From assembly GCF_016586165.1 (NCBI RefSeq), contig NZ_BCPR01000040.1:1-41632 (forward strand): DNA of 41,632 nucleotides, in the 5' to 3' direction. The stretch is from Dyella sp. EPa41. GTDB taxonomy: Bacteria; Pseudomonadota; Gammaproteobacteria; Xanthomonadales; Rhodanobacteraceae. Under the pieces are notes generated by a model. The model had not been told where the DNA came from, made no database searches, and was given only the letters and a program-made list of their open reading frames with translations. The translations under genes and the position numbers were made by a program. This document shows positions 8,006-16,043 of the stretch, piece by piece; the first letter of the stretch is position 1; each line of letters opens with the position of its first letter.

Positions 8006-9967
8006 TCAGCCGTTGCTGGGCGCGCCGGCCTCCATTTGCCAGTACACGGCGTAGCGTTCGCCGTGCACCTGGTTGAGCGGGACGACGGCAAGCTTGCCGT
8101 CCCTTGTCTGCGCTTCGAAGCGCAGATCCCGCGCGGATGCCACGCGCAACCAGGACACGTCATCGGCTTGCTTGTCGGCGACGCGCGGTGCGGGCCATGG
8201 CCTGGGTTCGGGCCTGGGTGCCGCGTCGTAGCCGCAGTACTGCATGTCGTGGGTCAGGCCCTGGTCGCCCAGGCATGCCGCCAACACCAGTGGTCCATAA
8301 AGCACCGCCTGCAGGCCGTCGTCGCCGGGCAACGCCATGCGCGTCACCCGCATGGGGAGATCCAGCTCGAGGTGATCGCCGTCGTGCCACTCGCGCTTGA
8401 TCGTGAGGTAGCTGCCGGGCGAGGCGAACACATCCAGCGCCTGGCCGTTGAGCCGCACGCGTGCGCCAGGCCCGATCCATGAAGGCACGCGCAGGTTCAA
8501 CGCGAAGGTGGATGGCGCACTGAGTGAGAGCTGGAAACGTGTCAGCGGTTCGCGGGGAAAAGCCGTCCCCTGGCGGAAACGCAGCTTCTGTTCCGGCCAA
8601 TCGAGTTCTGACGGAATGAACAGGTTGACGTAGAGGTCGTTGCCGTCGCGGAAGTAGATGCTGTCGTTGAAGCGGGCGAACTCTTCCGCACCACTGCCCG
8701 TGCAACACCAGAACGAATCGGTGGGCGTGTTGTAGAACTTCGCCGCGCCGGGCTGCAACGGGTAGTAGTACAACTTCATGCCGTCGCCGTCCTGCGTGCC
8801 CAGCCGCGCGTTGTAGAGCGTGCGCTCGTAGTAGTCGAACGCGCGCGGGTCACCGTTCCACGCGTACACGTGGCGCGTCAGCTTCATCAGGTTGTAGGCC
8901 ACGCAACACTCGGCGCTGTACAGGCCGAGCTGGCCCTTGAGATCGCCGGGCGCGGTGTTCCAGAACTCGTCGTTGCTCGAACCGCCGGTGGCGTAGGTGC
9001 GATTGCGCGTGACGGTTTCCCAGAAGAACTCGGCGATGCGCCGGCAGCGCGGCTCGCCGGTGAGCTCGTAGCGCCGGGCGGCGCCGATCACCTTGGGCAC
9101 CTGCGTGTTGCTGTGCAGGCCCTGCAGCTCATCGCGATGCGCCGCCAATGGATCGAACAGCGATGCCTGGTCGAAGCGGTGGGCCGCATCGAGATAGCGG
9201 CTGTTGCCGGTGATCGCATACAGCTCGACCATGGCGTCGTTCATCCCGCCGTACTCGGTCTTCAGGATGTGCGCCATCTCCGCATCGGAAAAGCCGTTGA
9301 GCCAGCGCACCGTCCAGTTGCCGATGCCGATCGCCACCTGCAACGCCTGCCTGTTGCCGGTGTGCTCGTACATGTCGAGCATGCCGGCGAGGATCTTGTG
9401 GATGGTGTAGAACGGCGCCCACACCTTCTGGCCGCTGCTCAGGCGGTCGAAGAAGCTTTCGGGGAAGGCGCTCAGATAGCCGTTGGGTTGCTGGCAGGCG
9501 GCGAGTGCCGCGACCAGCTCGTCACCGCGCTGCTTGAGGGTGTTGTCGCCCATCGTGGCATAAGCCAAGGCGGCAGCTGAGAGGTAGTGGCCGCCGCTGA
9601 AGTGGCCCCGCAGCTCGCAGTCGGGCTTCTCCCAGCCGCCCAGCGGCTGCGCACTGGAGGCGATGCCGGCCTGCACGCGGAAACCATGCGCCAGCCGATC
9701 CACCGGCAAGCTGTGCAGATAGCGCTGGTTGATCGCTGCGGCGCGCGAGAAATCGCTGTCCAGGAGACGAACCTGGCCAAGTGCAAAGGGCCGCATGCGA
9801 TACACGGGTTGTTCGCGCACGGCGTTGCCGCTCGTGGCGTCGGCGGGCGATGCGGCATCGGCGACATCGGGCGCCAGGCTGAAGGCGCGGGGCACGACCG
9901 CCAGCGACGCCAGCGCCGTGGCCGCTTGCTTGAGAAATCGCCTGCGATGATCACGATCCTGTTGCAT
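8006..9967 (-). CDS. GH127-family beta-L-arabinofuranosidase, Tat-exported
   Basis: Predicted glycoside hydrolase of family 127 (former DUF1680), 653 residues. It begins with a twin-arginine-type signal (RRRFLKQ at 8-14 and a hydrophobic stretch to about 30), so it probably acts in the periplasm or outside. The zinc/cysteine active site of the family is visible: Glu334 (NDEFW, likely acid/base), Glu353 and Cys355 in SAECC, and Cys421-Cys422 in FWCCTG, where one Cys is the nucleophile in characterised members. GH127 enzymes release L-arabinose from beta-L-arabinofuranosides such as those on hydroxyproline-rich glycoproteins. ATG 9967 has GGGGA seven bases upstream; the frame is open to 9997. 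It lies last in the co-directional series that includes GH27 and the hydroxyproline genes. Substrate is inferred from family. Confidence 0.85.
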   Translation of the reverse strand: MQQDRDHRRRFLKQAATALASLAVVPRAFSLAPDVADAASPADATSGNAVREQPVYRMRPFALGQVRLLDSDFSRAAAINQRYLHSLPVDRLAHGFRVQAGIASSAQPLGGWEKPDCELRGHFSGGHYLSAAALAYATMGDNTLKQRGDELVAALAACQQPNGYLSAFPESFFDRLSSGQKVWAPFYTIHKILAGMLDMYEHTGNRQALQVAIGIGNWTVRWLNGFSDAEMAHILKTEYGGMNDAMVELYAITGNSRYLDAAHRFDQASLFDPLAAHRDELQGLHSNTQVPKVIGAARRYELTGEPRCRRIAEFFWETVTRNRTYATGGSSNDEFWNTAPGDLKGQLGLYSAECCVAYNLMKLTRHVYAWNGDPRAFDYYERTLYNARLGTQDGDGMKLYYYPLQPGAAKFYNTPTDSFWCCTGSGAEEFARFNDSIYFRDGNDLYVNLFIPSELDWPEQKLRFRQGTAFPREPLTRFQLSLSAPSTFALNLRVPSWIGPGARVRLNGQALDVFASPGSYLTIKREWHDGDHLELDLPMRVTRMALPGDDGLQAVLYGPLVLAACLGDQGLTHDMQYCGYDAAPRPEPRPWPAPRVADKQADDVSWLRVASARDLRFEAQTRDGKLAVVPLNQVHGERYAVYWQMEAGAPSNG

Positions 9968-10039
9968 GACTCTCCCCGAGGCATGGCCTGACAGCATGGA
10001 ATGTCGACGTTTTTCGAGCGACGCTTGCGCAGGATTTCA

Positions 10040-10086
10040 TCGTGCCGTCACATGACCAGGCCGTCTTGTGCCATTTGACGGCACGA
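10040..10086. promoter_or_regulatory. Long inverted repeat upstream of GH127 (candidate operator)
   Basis: Two 15-base arms, TCGTGCCGTCACATG (10040-10054) and the reverse complement of TCGTGCCGTCAAATG (10072-10086), match at 14 of 15 positions with a 17-base spacer. The centre lies about 95 bases before the GH127 start. The spacing of just over three helical turns suits two regulator half-sites; a transcript stem-loop is the alternative. Confidence 0.45.
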
Positions 10087-10114
10087 CATGCGGAATCCCG
10101 CATAGTCGCAGGCG

Positions 10115-10132
10115 GCTCTCGTCCGCGAGAGC
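10115..10132 (-). terminator. Weak hairpin downstream of the GH27 gene
   Basis: Stem GCTCTCG / CGAGAGC with a four-base loop, about 27 bases after the GH27 stop. No T tract follows on the minus strand, so its role as a terminator is doubtful. Confidence 0.3.
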
Positions 10133-10158
10133 GACCCTGTCATGCGCGCGTTGATGCC

Positions 10159-11364
10159 TCAGCGCGGCGCATCCAGCCGGATCAACATCACGTCGTGGCG
10201 GGCCAGCGCAATGGCCTGCCGATCCGTAAGCGATACGGCCGCACCGCTCCACAGATCCTTGCCCTGCTGCGTGCCATGCAGGCCCAGCTTCGCCAGGTTC
10301 AGGCGGAAGGGATGGGTGTCGGCAAGGCGGGCGCTTCCCACGTTGAATATCGCAATCGCCAATGCACCGTGTTGCAGCGGACGCGTCCATACCTCCACTT
10401 CGCCCTCGGCGTAGGCACGCGTGGCCTGCTTGCCCAGCGGATCCTGGTCGATGGCGATGACGTCGCGGTTGGCCAGGATGTCCTTCACCTCGCCCGGCAT
10501 GTGGGCAAGGTCGTTGCCGGCGAGCAAGGGTGCCGCCAGCATCGCCCACCAACTGAAATGCGCGCGATTCTCCTCAGCGGTCAATTTGCCGTTGCCGACC
10601 TCGAGCATGTCCGGGTCGTTCCAGTGGCCGGGGCCGGCATGGCTGGCCAGACCCTCCTGCTGCGAGGCAATGGCATAGATGCGATCCCACTCGGGCGTGA
10701 TGTCGCCGGTGGTTCGCCAAAGGTTGCCGCCGACCTTGGCACCGGGTGCCCACTCCCAGACCGCGTCCCAACCGTACTGGCACAGCGAGTAAACGATGGG
10801 CCGGCCCGTCGCCGCCAGCGCGACATGCATGCGTTCGTAGGCATCGACCATCAGGCGCATCTGTTGCGCGGGATCGTCGGGCGCCTTGGCCTTCATCTGG
10901 TCCTCGATGAAGCTGCACAGGTCGTACTTCAGATAGTCCACGCCCCATGCGGCGTAGGTCTTCGCATCCTGTGCCTCGTGCCCCAGCGATCCGGTGAAGC
11001 CGGCACAGGTCTTCGGGCCGGGTGATGTATAGATGCCGAGCTTCAGGCCCTTGGAGTGGACGTAGTCGGCCAGCGCCTTCATGTCGGGAAAACGCGCATT
11101 CGGGTGGATCACGCCCTTGGCGTCACGCTGGCCCTGCCAACCGTCGTCTATGTTGACGTAGACGTAGCCGGCGTCGCGCATGCCGCTGCTGACCAGGGCA
11201 TCGGCCGCCGCGCGCACGTCCGCATCGGTGACTTTCTCGGCGAAGAAATTCCAGCTGTTCCAGCCCATCGGCGGCGTGGCCGCCACGGTGTCGGCGACTG
11301 CGCTACTGCAAGCCGAGCCCAGCACCATGGTCAACGCGAACAGAACACGATGGGACAATCGCAT
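10159..11364 (-). CDS. GH27-family alpha-galactosidase, exported
   Basis: 401-residue retaining alpha-galactosidase. Sec signal peptide with likely cleavage after SSAVA (about residue 25). Family marks: PPMGWNSWN at 31-39, nucleophile Asp148 in YLKYDLC, acid/base Asp221 in WRTTGDITPEW, and the GHWNDPDMLEVGNG block. A (beta/alpha)8 barrel followed by a short C-terminal beta domain is expected. GAGG lies six bases before the ATG. The permease stop is only 35 bases upstream, so permease and galactosidase are probably cotranscribed. Substrate could be galactomannan or raffinose sugars, but in this setting the Ser-linked alpha-galactose of plant extensins is an attractive possibility (inference). 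Family assignment is firm; natural substrate is not. Confidence 0.9.
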   Translation of the reverse strand: MRLSHRVLFALTMVLGSACSSAVADTVAATPPMGWNSWNFFAEKVTDADVRAAADALVSSGMRDAGYVYVNIDDGWQGQRDAKGVIHPNARFPDMKALADYVHSKGLKLGIYTSPGPKTCAGFTGSLGHEAQDAKTYAAWGVDYLKYDLCSFIEDQMKAKAPDDPAQQMRLMVDAYERMHVALAATGRPIVYSLCQYGWDAVWEWAPGAKVGGNLWRTTGDITPEWDRIYAIASQQEGLASHAGPGHWNDPDMLEVGNGKLTAEENRAHFSWWAMLAAPLLAGNDLAHMPGEVKDILANRDVIAIDQDPLGKQATRAYAEGEVEVWTRPLQHGALAIAIFNVGSARLADTHPFRLNLAKLGLHGTQQGKDLWSGAAVSLTDRQAIALARHDVMLIRLDAPR

Positions 11365-11399
11365 GGTTCACCTCGTTGTCGGGAGAGCGGAATGCAAGG

Positions 11400-12809
11400 T
11401 CAGGCCGGATTGGCGGCCACGCGACTATGGCGCCGGCCGTAACCCAGGTACAACACGCAGCCCAGCAACAGCCAGATGGCGAAGCGCACATAGGTGATGG
11501 CGGGCAGGCCCCAGATCAGCCAGCACGAGAACCCTACGCCAATGATAGGCACCAGCGGCACCAGCGGCGTGCGGAACGGACGATGCAGCCCCGGCTGGCG
11601 CCAGCGCAGCACGGCCACGGCGGCGCAGATCACGATGAAGGCACCGAGCACGCCGATGTTCACCAGCTTGGCGAGCTCGTCCAGGGGAAACAGGCCCGAC
11701 GCGACAGCGGTGACCGCGCCGAGCAGCAGGGTGGAGCGATGCGGCGTGCGCCAGCGCGGATGCACGGCGGCAAACCACGACGGCAACAGGCCGTCGCGGC
11801 CGAGGCTGAAGCCGATGCGCGCGCCCGCCATCAGGTTGGCGAAGATCACGCTGGTGATGCCGCATACCGACGCCAGCGAGATCACCACCATCGTCCACGG
11901 CATGCCGATGCGGATGAAGGCATTCGCCACCGGTGCTGCATTGTCCAGCGTGGTGTACGGCACGATGCCGGTGAGCACGAGGCAGATGGCGATATAGAGC
12001 ACCATGGCGATGCCGAGCGAGAGCAGCACGGCGCGCGGCAGGTCGCGCTGTGGATCGCGCGATTCCTCAGCCGCGGTGGTGAGCATGTCGTAGCCGAACA
12101 CGGCGAAGAACACCACGGCGGCGCCGGTGACGACCCCGTGCATGCCGAACGGCATGAAGGGATGCCAGCGCTCGGGCTTCACGTAGGCCGCGCCGGCGAC
12201 CACGATCAGCGCCGCGCCGGCGATCTTGATCGACACGATCAGCGTATTGAAACGCGCGCCCCATTCCATGCGCACGGCAAGCAGGGCGGTGATGACCACG
12301 GAGATCACGATGGCGGGCAGGTTCACCACGCGGCCTGGCGCGCTGCCCCAGGCACCTTGCGCCCATGCCGGCAACGGTATCCCGGCGGCATCCAGCAGCG
12401 CCTGCATGTACCCGGACCAGCCCACCGCGACGACGGCGGCGATCAGCGCGTATTCCAGCAGGAGATCCCAGCCGATGATCCAGCCGGCGAACTCGCCGAG
12501 CACGGCATAGCCGTAGGTGTAGGCGCTGCCCGAGACCGGAATGAGGCCGGCGAATTCGGCGTAGCACAGCGCCGCGGCGGCGCTGGCGATGCCCGCGATG
12601 ATGAAGGACACCAGCACGGCGGGACCCGCCTGCGTGGCCGCCACGGTACCGGTGAGCACGAAGATGCCGACGCCGATGATGCCGCCAAGGCCGATGGCCG
12701 TGAGTTGCCACAGGCCCAGCACGCGACGCAGGCCACTGCCGCCTCTCGCGGCCTCGCCCTGCAATGCCTCCACCGGCTTGCGCCGCAGCATGTCGTTGAT
12801 CAGGCCCAT
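11400..12809 (-). CDS. APC-superfamily amino-acid permease (cationic amino acid transporter type)
   Basis: 469-residue membrane protein with about 12 hydrophobic segments. The first membrane segment carries the APC substrate motif GLGGIIGVGIFVLTG (about 40-54), and EFAGLIPVSGSAYTY and FFAVFGYDMLTTAAEE are typical of the CAT/YfnA group. It likely imports an amino acid with protons. ATG 12809 has GGGGAG eight bases upstream. It sits between the DUF885 protein and the alpha-galactosidase, downstream of the hydroxyproline operon on the same strand, which makes proline or hydroxyproline uptake a testable guess. Sequence alone does not give the substrate. Confidence 0.88.
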   Translation of the reverse strand: MGLINDMLRRKPVEALQGEAARGGSGLRRVLGLWQLTAIGLGGIIGVGIFVLTGTVAATQAGPAVLVSFIIAGIASAAAALCYAEFAGLIPVSGSAYTYGYAVLGEFAGWIIGWDLLLEYALIAAVVAVGWSGYMQALLDAAGIPLPAWAQGAWGSAPGRVVNLPAIVISVVITALLAVRMEWGARFNTLIVSIKIAGAALIVVAGAAYVKPERWHPFMPFGMHGVVTGAAVVFFAVFGYDMLTTAAEESRDPQRDLPRAVLLSLGIAMVLYIAICLVLTGIVPYTTLDNAAPVANAFIRIGMPWTMVVISLASVCGITSVIFANLMAGARIGFSLGRDGLLPSWFAAVHPRWRTPHRSTLLLGAVTAVASGLFPLDELAKLVNIGVLGAFIVICAAVAVLRWRQPGLHRPFRTPLVPLVPIIGVGFSCWLIWGLPAITYVRFAIWLLLGCVLYLGYGRRHSRVAANPA

Positions 12810-12958
12810 CCGCTACTCCCCGTCTCGCGTGGTTTCGATGTGTTGGAACGTCCGTCCTGCTCCCGCTTCATTGCCGTCGCGGCCCATGGCCGGTTGGCGC
12901 TGCACGCGAGAGCAGGTCGGGTCTTCCCTGGCGCGTTGCTCCCTGACGTGTGCCGCGG

Positions 12959-14713
12959 CTACTTCGCGGCGTACGGCGACTTCCCGCCGTCCGCGATGAA
13001 CTTGTCCACCTCTTGCTGCAGCACCGGCAGCGGCACCGAGCCGAGCGACAACACGGTGTCGTGGAAGGCGCGCAAGTCGAAATGCTCGCCCAGCGCCTTC
13101 TCCGCCTTCGCGCGTGCATCGACGATGGCGAGTTCGCCCAGGTAGTACGACAAGGCCTGGCCGGGCCAGGCGATGTAGCGATCCACCTCGGTCTCGATCT
13201 CGTGTTCACTCAGCGCCGTGTTGTCGCGCATGAAGGCCTGCGCCTGTTCGCGCGTCCAGCCCTTGTGGTGGATGCCCGTGTCGACCACCAGGCGGCAGGC
13301 GCGCCACATCTGGTAGCTCAGGTAGCCGAAACGGTCGTACGGCGTGTCGTACATGTCCATCTCCACGCCCAGGCGCTCCGAATACAGCGCCCAGCCTTCG
13401 CCATAGGCGGAGATGTAGGTGTAGCGGCGAAAGTCCGGCAAGCCTTCATGCTCGGCCGCCAGCGGCATCTGGAAGGCATGGCCCGGCGCGGATTCATGCA
13501 GGGTGAGCGCCGTCAGCGAATACAGCGGCCGCGAGGGCAGGTCATAGGTATTGACCAGGTAGACGCCCGGGCCGCCGCGGCCACCGGTGTAGAACGGCGC
13601 AAGATCGGCCGGCACCGGTTCGATCGCGAAGCGCTGCCGCGGCAGTCGGCCAATGTAGTTGCCCACCTTGCCGTCGACGCGCTTGGCGATCCATGCGGCG
13701 TCCTTCAGCAGTTCCTCCGGCGTCTTGGGATAGAACTTCGGGTCGGTGCGCAGGTAATGCAGGAACTCCGGGAAGCTGCCCCTGAAGCCACTGTCGCGGA
13801 TGGTGTCGTCCATCTCCTTGCGGATACGCGCCACTTCCTTCAGGCCGAGCTCGTGGATCGCGTCGGGCGCCATGTCGAGCGTGGTGAACTCGCGGATCTG
13901 CGACTGGTAGAACGCCTTGCCGTCCGGCATCGATTCGGCGGCGAGCGTGGTGCGCGCCTGCTTCATGTAGGTGTTGCGCATGAAGTCGAGCAGCTTCGCG
14001 TAAGCGGGAATCACCGAGCGCTGGATCGCTTCGCGTCCATCCGCGCGCAGCTGCGCTTGCACATCGGCGGGAATCGTCGCCGGCATCTTGCGCAATGGCG
14101 TATAGAACAGGTTGGCGTCGCCTTTGGCATTCACCACGTCGGCAATCGACTGGTCGCGTCCCCCCAGCGTCACCCGCGGCACGCTGAAGCCGCGCGCGAG
14201 GCCGGCCTGCATGTTGGCCGTCTGTTCGTCGAAGTAGCGCGGTATATCTTGCAGCTGGCGGATGTAGTGGCGATAGTCCTCGGCGGTGCGCAGCGTGCGG
14301 CGCGCGGTGAAGCCGAGGTTGGTCCAGAACGCGGTGTCGCTGTTGAACGGCATCTCCCAGGCATGGAAGTGCTGGTCCGCGAGCAGGACCTGGATCTGGT
14401 TGCGATAGACCGCGTAGTTGACCGGATCGTCGCCCTTCAGCCGGGCCGGCGAAATGGCGTCGAGCTGCTTGAGCACGTCGGCCCAATAGGTCTCGCGCGT
14501 TGCCTGGGTGGCGGCGTCGACCTTGGGCAGATGGTCGGCGATCTTGCTGGCGTTGTTGTCCTCGTCATCCGCACCCTTGAACTGCGCTTGCCGCCACGCC
14601 CATTCCTTGGTGTAGATCGCATGGAAGCGGGCGGCCGCATCGTCGTCCGCGCGCGTCGGCAACGAAGCGCCGAGGCAGAGCGTGCCGGCAAGGGCGAGGA
14701 TGAAAGGTTTCAT
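12959..14713 (-). CDS. DUF885-family exported zinc-peptidase-like protein
   Basis: 584 residues with a Sec signal peptide (cleavage likely after TRA, about residue 22), so it acts in the periplasm or outside. DUF885 proteins carry an HExxPGH motif, here HESAPGH with His406, Glu407 and His412, and a downstream Glu in GEGWALYSE (Glu439) that would complete a zinc site. The family is regarded as metallopeptidase-like, but few members have been characterised. ATG 14713 follows an AAGGA-type site. It lies 121 bases after the M24 peptidase of the hydroxyproline operon, separated by a REP-like element, and may process peptides for that pathway (inference). Confidence 0.82.
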   Translation of the reverse strand: MKPFILALAGTLCLGASLPTRADDDAAARFHAIYTKEWAWRQAQFKGADDEDNNASKIADHLPKVDAATQATRETYWADVLKQLDAISPARLKGDDPVNYAVYRNQIQVLLADQHFHAWEMPFNSDTAFWTNLGFTARRTLRTAEDYRHYIRQLQDIPRYFDEQTANMQAGLARGFSVPRVTLGGRDQSIADVVNAKGDANLFYTPLRKMPATIPADVQAQLRADGREAIQRSVIPAYAKLLDFMRNTYMKQARTTLAAESMPDGKAFYQSQIREFTTLDMAPDAIHELGLKEVARIRKEMDDTIRDSGFRGSFPEFLHYLRTDPKFYPKTPEELLKDAAWIAKRVDGKVGNYIGRLPRQRFAIEPVPADLAPFYTGGRGGPGVYLVNTYDLPSRPLYSLTALTLHESAPGHAFQMPLAAEHEGLPDFRRYTYISAYGEGWALYSERLGVEMDMYDTPYDRFGYLSYQMWRACRLVVDTGIHHKGWTREQAQAFMRDNTALSEHEIETEVDRYIAWPGQALSYYLGELAIVDARAKAEKALGEHFDLRAFHDTVLSLGSVPLPVLQQEVDKFIADGGKSPYAAK

Positions 14714-14795
14714 GTCGCTGTCCTTCGGAAGGCTTTTTGCAGGGGCGCAGCCAGCGCGCGATCGCCGGGTTCCGGCGTTGCCGCTTCGTAGGGTT

Positions 14796-14820
14796 TTCGC
14801 GCACTGGGTGCGCTCCTACA
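14796..14820 (-). repeat. REP-like element, copy 3
   Basis: Minus-strand copy with core GCGCAC-CCA-GTGCGC, 15 bases after the stop of the M24 peptidase that ends the hydroxyproline operon. It may stabilise the operon transcript or mark its end. Confidence 0.85.
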
Positions 14821-14834
14821 GGTGGAGGTCGCCA

Positions 14835-16043
14835 TCACGCGAACGGCTGGTCGATCGCGGGCGACGGCGGCGTAAACCAGGCCGCGCCCTCCGCCGTGAC
14901 GTAGAAGTGGTCTTCCAGCCGCACGCCGAAACGGTCGGGCACCACGATCATCGGTTCGTTGCTGGCGCACATGCCGGGCTCCAGCAGCGTCTGGTTGCCA
15001 CGGACGAGGTAAGGCGTCTCATGGATGTTCATGCCGCAGCCGTGACCCGTGCGATGGGGGATGCCGGGCAGGCGGTAGCCGGGGCCGAGGCCGGCTTTCT
15101 CCACGACCTTTCGCGCCGCTTCGTCCACCGCTTCACAGGTCACGCCTGGACGCACCGCATCGAATGCGGCTTGCTGCGCCGCCTGCTCCAGCTCCCAGAT
15201 GCGCACGTGATCCGCGCCCGGTTGTCCGAAGATGTACGTGCGCGTGATGTCGGAGTGATAGCCCTGCACGGTGCAGCCGGTGTCGATCAGTACCAGTTCG
15301 CCCGATTGCAGGTATTGTTCGCCAGGCACGCCATGCGGATACGCCGTTGCCTGCCCGAACTGCACGATGCAAAAGGTGGAACCGTTGTCCGCGCCCATCG
15401 CACGATGGGCCTCATCGATGAAGCGCACCAGTTCGCCGCGGCTGATGCCTTCGCGCATGAGCCCGGCGGCGAGGCGATGCACCTGCAAGGTCATGGCGGT
15501 GGCCTGCTTCATCAGCGCAAGCTCGTGGGGCGACTTGCGGATACGGCAACCGTCGATGATGGGGGTCGCTTCCGCCAGCGGCTTGCCGCCCAGCGTGGCG
15601 CGTAGCCGTTCGGCGACCAGGTAGGGCGCGGCCGGGTCGAGTGCGAGGCTGCCGGCGCCGCGTTCGCGCAATGCGTCGGCCACCAGCAGTTGCGGATCTT
15701 CGTGCTCCTCCCACAGGCGCACCTCGGCTGGGATCAGCAGCACGGCTTCCAGCGACCCCACTTCGAACGCGGGGCATATCACGATGGGAGCGCCGCGCTG
15801 CGTCAGCAGCAAGCCGACCAGGCGTTCGCTCGCACCCCACGGTATGCCGCTGAAATAGCGCAGCGAGGTGCCGGCGGTGACCAGCAGCGCATCCATGCCT
15901 TGCTCACGCATCAGGCGACGCGCCTGATCGAGGCGCTGCTGGTACTCATCCGCGCCGATGGCCGCTGCCGGCGTGGGCCACGGTGCAAGCGAAGCCCGCG
16001 CCGTGGCAAGGTCGACGCCGCCGATCTGGCTGGCTGTGGTCAT
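14835..16043 (-). CDS. M24-family metallopeptidase (Xaa-Pro dipeptidase/aminopeptidase type)
   Basis: 402 residues without a signal peptide, so cytoplasmic. An N-terminal creatinase-like domain precedes a pita-bread catalytic domain. Metal ligands are visible as two Asp (LIDTG and YHSDITRTY), His (GHGCGMNIHE), Glu (NEPMIV) and Glu (RLEDHFYVT). M24B enzymes cut Xaa-Pro bonds. The ATG at 16043 overlaps the stop of the upstream dehydrogenase as ATGA, with GGAG eight bases before it, so it belongs to the hydroxyproline operon. The likely job is freeing hydroxyproline or proline from imported Xaa-Hyp/Xaa-Pro peptides (inference). Exact cleavage preference cannot be read from sequence. Confidence 0.9.
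   Translation of the reverse strand: MTTASQIGGVDLATARASLAPWPTPAAAIGADEYQQRLDQARRLMREQGMDALLVTAGTSLRYFSGIPWGASERLVGLLLTQRGAPIVICPAFEVGSLEAVLLIPAEVRLWEEHEDPQLLVADALRERGAGSLALDPAAPYLVAERLRATLGGKPLAEATPIIDGCRIRKSPHELALMKQATAMTLQVHRLAAGLMREGISRGELVRFIDEAHRAMGADNGSTFCIVQFGQATAYPHGVPGEQYLQSGELVLIDTGCTVQGYHSDITRTYIFGQPGADHVRIWELEQAAQQAAFDAVRPGVTCEAVDEAARKVVEKAGLGPGYRLPGIPHRTGHGCGMNIHETPYLVRGNQTLLEPGMCASNEPMIVVPDRFGVRLEDHFYVTAEGAAWFTPPSPAIDQPFA

Noticed and set aside
11376-14791. Two overlapping open frames of about 600 codons on the plus strand
   Set aside because: Antisense to the permease and DUF885 genes, which carry clear family motifs; the plus-strand products do not.
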